A DNA stretch of 64,000 nt from contig NZ_JAEACP010000014.1 of assembly GCF_015999335.1 (NCBI RefSeq), forward strand, positions 1-64,000, written 5' to 3'. The DNA comes from Tabrizicola soli (GTDB taxonomy: Bacteria > Pseudomonadota > Alphaproteobacteria > Rhodobacterales > Rhodobacteraceae). The notes under the pieces are model-generated. The model was not told the origin of the DNA, did not search any database, and saw only the letters and a list, made by a program, of their open reading frames with translations. A program made the position numbers and the translations under genes. This document shows positions 59,087 through 64,000 of this stretch, piece after piece; the first letter of the stretch is position 1; every line of letters begins with the position of its first letter.

Positions 59087-60730
59087 TCAGCCCGCCAGCA
59101 AGGCCCGCGCCGCCGCCCGCGCGGCCTCGGTCACCGTGTCGCCGGCCAGCATCCGGGCGATCTCCTCGACCCGGTCCCCCTCGCCCAGCCCGGTCACGGT
59201 CGAGAGCGTCTGCCCCTCCGCCACCCGCTTCTCCACCCGCCAGTGCCGCGCGCCGAAGGCCGCGACCTGCGGCGAATGGGTCACCACCAGCACCTGCGCG
59301 CCCTGCGCCAGCGCCTTCAGCCTGCGGCCCACCGCATCCGCCGTGGCCCCGCCGACGCCGCGGTCGATCTCGTCGAAGATCAGCGTTACGCCCGGACTAT
59401 CGCCGGTCAGGCAGACCTTCAGCGCCAGGAGGAAGCGGCTGAGTTCCCCGCCCGAGGCGATCCGGTTCAACGGCCCCGAGGGCGCGCCGGGATTGGTCGC
59501 CACGGTGAAGGTCACCGCATCAACGCCCTCCGGCCCCGGCTCGCCGCCGGTGATCTCGGTGGCGAAAACCGCGCGCTCCATCTTCAGGGGCGCCAGTTCC
59601 GCCGCCATCGCCGCGTCCAGCCGCCCGGCCGCTACGCGCCGCGCCGCCGTCACCCGCGCCGCCTCGGCCGCATAGCCCGCTTCCGCCTCGGCCACCGCCT
59701 TGCCCAGCTTCGCGATCCCCGCCGCCCCGCCGTCGATCGCCGCCAGCCGCGCCCTTAGCCCCTCGGCGAAACCGCCCAGATCGTCGGCCAGGACGCCATG
59801 TTTGCGCGCCAGCGCCCGGATCGCGAACAGCCGCTCCTCGACCCGCTCCAGCTCGCCCGGATCGAAGTCCAGCGCCTCCAGCGCCCGCGCCACCCCGTCT
59901 TGAACCTCGCCGAGTTCGATCAGCGCCCGGTTCAGCGCCTCCATCGGTGCTTCGAGCCGCCCCTCGGCCCGGTCCAGCGCCCCGTCGAGCCAGCGCAAGG
60001 CGTCACGCATCCGGCCCTCGGCACCCTCCTCCGACAGCGCGGCCAAAGCCTTCGCCACATCCTCGCGGATGCGGCCCGCGCCCTGCATCAGCCGCCGCCG
60101 CGCATCCAGCGCCGCATCCTCGCCCGGCTCCGGGTCCAACTTGTCCAGCTCCGCGACCGCATGGCGCAGGAATTCCTCCTCGGCCGCCGCCCGCGCCAGC
60201 GCGCCCTCGGCCTCGGCCAATGCCGCCCGCGCCTCGCGCTGCGACGCCCAGGCCGAGCGCAGGGCCGAAAGGTCCAGTCCAGCGAAAGCGTCCAGCAGCG
60301 CCCGATGCCCGCGCGGGTTCAGAAGGCCCCGGTCGTCATGCTGGCCATGCAGCTCCACCAGATGATCCGACAGGTCGCGCAAGACCTCGCCCGAGACGCG
60401 GCGGTCGTTCACGAAGGCGGTCTTGCGCCCGTCCGCGCTGTTGACCCGGCGCAGGATCAGCTCATCCCCGGCGGCGATTCCCGCCTCCTCCAGAACCGCA
60501 AGCGCGGCATGGCCGGGCGGAAGGTCGAAGACCGCCGTCACCTCGCCCTGCGCGGCGCCCGCCCGCACCAGCTCCGCCCGCCCGCGCCAGCCCAGGACGA
60601 AGCCCAGCGCATCCAGCAGGATCGACTTCCCCGCCCCCGTCTCGCCGGTCAGCACGTTCAGGCCGGGCCCGAGGTCGAGGCTCAGCCGGTCGATGATCAG
60701 CACATCGCGGATGTCCAGACTACGCAGCAT
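59087..60730 (-). CDS. recN: DNA repair protein RecN
   Basis: 547-residue SMC-like ATPase acting in double-strand break repair. Walker A is GETGAGKS (residues 29-36). Long coiled-coil arms occupy about 150-370. The ABC signature is in IASGGELSRFLLAL (about 420) and Walker B in LIFDEIDRGVGG with the D-loop after it. GAGG stands five bases before start 60730. It is downstream of bamD across a small hairpin. No alphaproteobacterial SOS box was found in the 36 bases between them, though recN is often damage-induced. Confidence 0.94.
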   Translation of the reverse strand: MLRSLDIRDVLIIDRLSLDLGPGLNVLTGETGAGKSILLDALGFVLGWRGRAELVRAGAAQGEVTAVFDLPPGHAALAVLEEAGIAAGDELILRRVNSADGRKTAFVNDRRVSGEVLRDLSDHLVELHGQHDDRGLLNPRGHRALLDAFAGLDLSALRSAWASQREARAALAEAEGALARAAAEEEFLRHAVAELDKLDPEPGEDAALDARRRLMQGAGRIREDVAKALAALSEEGAEGRMRDALRWLDGALDRAEGRLEAPMEALNRALIELGEVQDGVARALEALDFDPGELERVEERLFAIRALARKHGVLADDLGGFAEGLRARLAAIDGGAAGIAKLGKAVAEAEAGYAAEAARVTAARRVAAGRLDAAMAAELAPLKMERAVFATEITGGEPGPEGVDAVTFTVATNPGAPSGPLNRIASGGELSRFLLALKVCLTGDSPGVTLIFDEIDRGVGGATADAVGRRLKALAQGAQVLVVTHSPQVAAFGARHWRVEKRVAEGQTLSTVTGLGEGDRVEEIARMLAGDTVTEAARAAARALLAG

Positions 60731-60740
60731 GGTCAGCCTC

Positions 60741-60762
60741 GTAGGGTGCGCTACAGCGCACC
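60741..60762 (-). terminator. Hairpin between bamD and recN
   Basis: GTGCGC pairs with GCGCAC (60746-60761) inside GTAGGGTGCGCTACAGCGCA..., 11 bases before the recN start, without a T tract. It may attenuate or process the bamD-recN message. Confidence 0.45.
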
Positions 60763-60766
60763 ATTC

Positions 60767-61606
60767 CTACAACCACTCGCCCTTCACCATCTGGCGATAG
60801 ATCGTGCGCAGCCAGCTTTCGCCCTTGGCCTCGGGCGACAGCCCCTTGCCCTTCAGCAGCCGGTAGCTGTCCTCGTAGAAGGGCGAGGACTGGTAGTTGT
60901 AGCCCAGGATCGCCGCCGCCGTCTGCGCCTCGTCGTTCAGGCCCAGCGCGACATAGCTTTCCACCAGCCGGTGCAGCGCCTCGGCGGTATGGGTGGTGGT
61001 CTGGAAATCCTGCACCACGACGCGGAAACGGTTGATCGCGGCGGTGTAGTGGCGGCGCTTCAGATAATAGCGGCCGACCTCCATCTCCTTAGCGGCCAGC
61101 TGGTCGAAGGCGAGGTCGAACTTCAGGATCGCCGAGCGGGCATATTCGCTGTCGGGATAGGTCTCGATCACGTCGCGCATGCCCGAGAGCGCCTGGAAGG
61201 TGATCCCCTGGTCGCGGCCCACGTCGTCGATCTGGTCGTAATAGCTCAGCGCCATCAGGTACAGCGCATAGGGCGCATCCTCGTCGCCGGGGTAGAAGTC
61301 CAGAAAGCGCTGCGCGGCATCGCGGGCCTCGGGATATTCCTTGGCCTTGTGATGGGTATAGGCCTGCATGATCAGGGCGCGCTTGGCATATTCCGTATAG
61401 GGATACAGCCGCTCGACTTCCTGGAAGTAGACCAGCGCGTTCTTCGGGCGCTTGCCGGTCGCAAGCTCCAGCTCGCCCTTCTTGAAGATTTCTTCGGCGG
61501 TGTAGGTGTCCAGCGCAGGCTCTTTCGAGCCGCCTGCGCAACCTGCCAGCACCCCCGCGAGCAACGCGACCGTAAGGAGCCCTGCGGCGGGCCTTCTGCC
61601 TGACAT
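60767..61606 (-). CDS. bamD: Outer membrane protein assembly factor BamD
   Basis: 279-residue lipoprotein of the BAM complex. The lipoprotein signal LLTVALLAGVLAGC has the lipobox cysteine at residue 23. Five tetratricopeptide-like repeats follow (from YTAEEIFKKGELELATGKRP to the YYLKRRHYTAAINRFRVVVQ segment). It contacts BamA and helps insert beta-barrel proteins. The start 61606 (MSGRRPAAG) was chosen because the signal peptide begins there; frames extending further upstream lack a signal. It is part of the ftsZ-lpxC-bamD-recN run typical of alphaproteobacteria. Confidence 0.94.
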   Translation of the reverse strand: MSGRRPAAGLLTVALLAGVLAGCAGGSKEPALDTYTAEEIFKKGELELATGKRPKNALVYFQEVERLYPYTEYAKRALIMQAYTHHKAKEYPEARDAAQRFLDFYPGDEDAPYALYLMALSYYDQIDDVGRDQGITFQALSGMRDVIETYPDSEYARSAILKFDLAFDQLAAKEMEVGRYYLKRRHYTAAINRFRVVVQDFQTTTHTAEALHRLVESYVALGLNDEAQTAAAILGYNYQSSPFYEDSYRLLKGKGLSPEAKGESWLRTIYRQMVKGEWL

Positions 61607-61742
61607 TTTCAGCCTATCCAAACCCTTGCCCCTGTCCGGCATCCCCAGCGGGTCCGCCGCCCGGACGATTTGACTTGTCCTAGCACAGAAAAATCCGGGG
61701 CGCAAAACGCCTTTCACGACTTTTCCACGGCCGGGAAAGGGC

Positions 61743-62708
61743 TCAGGCCTGCGCGGGCAGGTCGCCGGCATGGACGCCCACGCCCGGCAGCTTGCCCAGG
61801 GTCTGCGGTCCGCAATCGACGAACCGCCAGGCCGAGGGGTCGGCGAACAGCGCGCGCAGCAGCCGGTTGGTCAGCGCGTGGCCCGCCCGCTCGCCGGTGT
61901 AACGGCCCAGGATCGGCCCGCCGGCCAGCGCAAGGTCGCCCACCGCGTCCAGCATCTTGTGCCGCACCGGCTCGTCCGCATGGCGCAGGCCGCCGGGCGA
62001 GAGCACCCGCTCGCCGTCGAAGACCACCGCATTCTCCAGCGTCCCGCCCAGCGCCAGCCCGTTGGCCCGCATCGCATCCACGTCCGACTGGCGGCAGAAG
62101 GTGCGGCTGTCCGACAGCTCGCGCACGAAGGCGCCATTGGCCATGTTCAGCCGCCGCGACTGCATCCCGATCGCGGCCTCGGCAAAGTCGATGCTGAAGT
62201 CGATCTCCAGCATGTCGGCCGGCTCCAGCCGGGCCACGGCCCCGCCCTCGCGGATCTCGACCGGCTTCAGCACCCGGATCGCGCGGACCGGGGCGTCCTG
62301 CTCCTCGATCCCCGCCTGCAGGAATCCCGCGACGAAGGGCATGGCCGAGCCGTCCAGGATCGGAACCTCGGGCCCGTCGATGTCGATCAGCGCGTTGTGG
62401 ATCGCCGAACCGGCCAGCGCCGCCATCACATGTTCGATCGTCGAGACCGAGGCCCCCTCGACATTCTCGACCACGGTGCACAGGCGCGAGGGCGTGACCA
62501 TATCCCAACGCGCGGGAATCAGCGAGCCGCCGGGGATGTCGGTCCGGCGGAACCAGATGCCGTGATCGGCCGGGGCCGGACGGACGACCATCCGCACCGG
62601 CTGGCCGGAATGCAGTCCGAACCCGGTGAAGGTCGCAGGGGATGCCACGGTATTCTGCACGACGCCTAACCTTTTCCCTGGCCGGTCTCGGCCGGCCTTC
62701 AGTCGCAT
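61743..62708 (-). CDS. lpxC: UDP-3-O-acyl-N-acetylglucosamine deacetylase
   Basis: 321-residue zinc enzyme of the first committed step of lipid A synthesis. Zinc ligands are the His of STIEHVMAAL (about residue 84) and the His/Asp pair in HKMLDAVGDLAL (about 245-249). The tandem fold shows FTGFGLHSGQPVRM, the DGSAMPFV loop and the SRTFC strand. The start is uncertain: ATG 62708 is used, and a later GTG at about the VVQNTV segment also fits. It lies downstream of ftsZ and separated from it by a strong terminator, so it has its own promoter. Confidence 0.93.
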   Translation of the reverse strand: MRLKAGRDRPGKRLGVVQNTVASPATFTGFGLHSGQPVRMVVRPAPADHGIWFRRTDIPGGSLIPARWDMVTPSRLCTVVENVEGASVSTIEHVMAALAGSAIHNALIDIDGPEVPILDGSAMPFVAGFLQAGIEEQDAPVRAIRVLKPVEIREGGAVARLEPADMLEIDFSIDFAEAAIGMQSRRLNMANGAFVRELSDSRTFCRQSDVDAMRANGLALGGTLENAVVFDGERVLSPGGLRHADEPVRHKMLDAVGDLALAGGPILGRYTGERAGHALTNRLLRALFADPSAWRFVDCGPQTLGKLPGVGVHAGDLPAQA

Positions 62709-62800
62709 TTTAGCTAGTCCCTGGGACGGCAGACCACAACTCACTCTTTGTGACGGTATGTGTCAGGTTTGAAACATGGATCAAGCGGTTGATTCCAAAG

Positions 62801-62825
62801 GAAAAGGCCCGGTCTCCCGGGCCCT
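62801..62825 (-). terminator. Intrinsic terminator of ftsZ
   Basis: On the minus strand GGCCCGG pairs with CCGGGCC (plus-strand 62806-62812 and 62817-62823) across a GAGA loop, followed by TTTTCC. It lies 26 bases after the ftsZ stop. Confidence 0.85.
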
Positions 62826-62850
62826 TCTCAATCCTCTCCGCAATCGCCTG

Positions 62851-63999
62851 TCAGTTTGCCTGACGGCGCAGGAAGGCGGGAATCTCGATCCGGTCCTGAT
62901 CGGTGCCCATGTCCGGATCGTCGTCATAGGCGGTCACCGGCGGCTGCTGGCGGCTGGCCGGGACGGCCGCGCCGGGGGTGTCGAGGTGGCCGGCCATCCG
63001 GTTGATCAGCGAGCCGATCCCGAACCGGGGCTTGGCTGCGGCATGGGCCACCGGGCTGGGCGCCTGCGCAACCGGGGTCGGCCGGGCCGTGCGCGCCGCA
63101 GGGGCGGCGGCCGGGCGGCTGACCGCGGCCTGCAGACGCGCCAGCGCCTCGGCCGAAGGCTGGCCCGCCTGGCGCGGACGCGGGGCGACGAAATCGCCGG
63201 CATCGGCCTCGATCGCGGCCGGGGTCGAGCGCACCAGCGAGGGTTGCTGCACCGGAGCCGGGCGATAGGCCGGGGGCGGCAGGTCGTCGGCCATCGGCTC
63301 GGCTTCATAGCCGGCGCGGGCGGCGACCGGGTCGAAGGCCGGCATCTTCGCCACCGGCTCGTCATATTCGGGCTCGTCCACGATCGACAGCGCGACCGGC
63401 GCGGGGGCCTGGACCTGCGGCGCCGGGGCGCGCGGAGCCTCGACCGGCTGGCTCGGGGCCATCGCCAGCGGCGCGGCCATCGAGCGGCGCGCGACCGGCT
63501 CCTCGGCGCGGGCGGCCGAAGCGTCGATGCCGGTGGCCACGACCGACACCCGGATCCGGCCTTCCATGCCGGTGTCCAGCGTCGAGCCGACGATGATGTT
63601 GGCTTCGGGGTCGACCTTGTCGCGGATGATGTTCGCAGCCTCGTCCAGCTCGAACAGGGTCAGGTCATAGCCGCCGGTGATGTTGATCAGCACGCCCTTG
63701 GCGCCGTTCAGGCTGATCTCATCCAGAAGCGGGTTGGCGATCGCCTTCTCGGCCGCCTGCACCGCGCGATCCTCGCCATCGGCCTCGCCGGTGCCCATCA
63801 TCGCCTTGCCCATCTCGTCCATCACCGACCGCACGTCGGCGAAGTCGAGGTTGATCAGGCCCGGCCGCACCATCAGGTCGGAAATGCCCTTCACGCCCTG
63901 GTAAAGCACGTTGTCGGCCATGGCGAAGGCTTCGGTGAAGGTGGTCCGCTCGTTCGCGAGGCGGAACAGGTTCTGGTTCGGAATGATGATCAGCGTGTC
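62851..63999 (-). CDS. ftsZ: Cell division protein FtsZ, C-terminal part (5' end outside window)
   Basis: Partial frame running into the window from the right edge: [20 protein letters not shown] precedes a run that includes the Leu-Asn-Phe-Ala-Asp helix ([20 protein letters not shown]). The catalytic T7-loop aspartate helix and the end of the GTPase core ([20 protein letters not shown]) are followed by a long Pro/Ala-rich linker (about 180 residues) typical of alphaproteobacterial FtsZ. The conserved C-terminal peptide [12 protein letters not shown] binds FtsA and other membrane anchors. The tubulin signature lies outside the window. A strong terminator follows. Confidence 0.96.
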   Translation of the reverse strand, partial: DTLIIIPNQNLFRLANERTTFTEAFAMADNVLYQGVKGISDLMVRPGLINLDFADVRSVMDEMGKAMMGTGEADGEDRAVQAAEKAIANPLLDEISLNGAKGVLINITGGYDLTLFELDEAANIIRDKVDPEANIIVGSTLDTGMEGRIRVSVVATGIDASAARAEEPVARRSMAAPLAMAPSQPVEAPRAPAPQVQAPAPVALSIVDEPEYDEPVAKMPAFDPVAARAGYEAEPMADDLPPPAYRPAPVQQPSLVRSTPAAIEADAGDFVAPRPRQAGQPSAEALARLQAAVSRPAAAPAARTARPTPVAQAPSPVAHAAAKPRFGIGSLINRMAGHLDTPGAAVPASRQQPPVTAYDDDPDMGTDQDRIEIPAFLRRQAN

Positions 64000-64000
64000 G

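Noticed and set aside
60731-60766. SOS box before recN
   Set aside because: The 36-base gap contains a hairpin but no GTTC-N7-GTTC or GAAC-N7-GAAC.
1-64000. CRISPR array or restriction-modification, toxin-antitoxin or BGC-type cluster
   Set aside because: No regularly spaced repeats, no cas, methylase/nuclease or synthase genes were seen. The IrrE-type peptidase lacks an XRE partner.

Overview
The window comes from a high-GC alphaproteobacterium, most likely in the order Rhodobacterales (Rhodobacter/Paracoccus group). The evidence is: a two-piece (permuted) tmRNA whose tag ends in ...PVALAA; an F1-ATPase zeta inhibitor (DUF1476) beside purC/purS; a trgAB-type pair; a putA/putR divergent pair; the order ftsZ-lpxC-bamD-recN; and DUF1194 and DUF4169 genes. 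Almost all of it is ordinary chromosome. The one clearly mobile stretch is about 11.08-15.17 kb, and an IS481-like transposase tail sits at the very left edge.

Layout. 0-5 kb: IS481-like tail, rhomboid protease, putA and its Lrp-type regulator. 5-9.5 kb: GlxA/AraC-type regulator, a non-pyrrolysine MttB-family methyltransferase, a divergent LysR regulator, tRNA-Leu, and a PAS-LuxR regulator. 9.5-11 kb: succinyl-CoA:acetoacetate CoA-transferase (scoAB). 11-15.2 kb: a wrecked GNAT gene, an ImmA/IrrE-type peptidase, the overlapping trio DUF3489-DUF2924-large serine recombinase, an AT-rich repeat tail, and tRNA-Ser. 15.3-22.6 kb: alaX, an MscS-type channel, cysK, a membrane protein, a class III aminotransferase and its GntR neighbour. 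22.9-29.6 kb: a Gfo/Idh oxidoreductase, the phr-cfa-trgA-trgB unit, and a class V aminotransferase. 29.9-34 kb: an orphan polyamine-type binding protein, a hydratase/phosphotransacetylase fusion, and a KefB-like antiporter. 34-37.6 kb: tmRNA, a DUF1194 protein, chromate transporter, sspB, and a PmtA-like methyltransferase. 37.7-41 kb: fumC, a frameshifted DUF4169 gene, small conserved genes, and an alcohol dehydrogenase. 41-45 kb: DUF1638, a tiny membrane protein, a corrinoid protein, a radical SAM protein with an SOS box, and a betaine-homocysteine methyltransferase. 45-50.3 kb: zeta subunit, purC, purS, P450 plus hydrolase, ccdA, tusA. 50.3-57.4 kb: rne, dctD, dctB, purQ. 57.4-64 kb: a GlcD-like oxidase, recN, bamD, lpxC, and partial ftsZ.

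How the genes fit together. Three themes stand out. (1) One-carbon/methylamine metabolism: the MttB homologue (6.1-7.7 kb), the corrinoid protein, DUF1638, a 52-residue membrane protein and Bmt (40.9-44.8 kb) look like parts of one cobamide-dependent betaine demethylation pathway split over two loci. (2) Ribosome rescue: the tmRNA gene lies 2 kb from sspB, which delivers tagged proteins to ClpXP. (3) Stress and membrane repair: photolyase, cyclopropane fatty acid synthase and trgAB form one transcription unit with a TGATCC-type promoter element. Several dispersed palindromic repeats recur in intergenic DNA.
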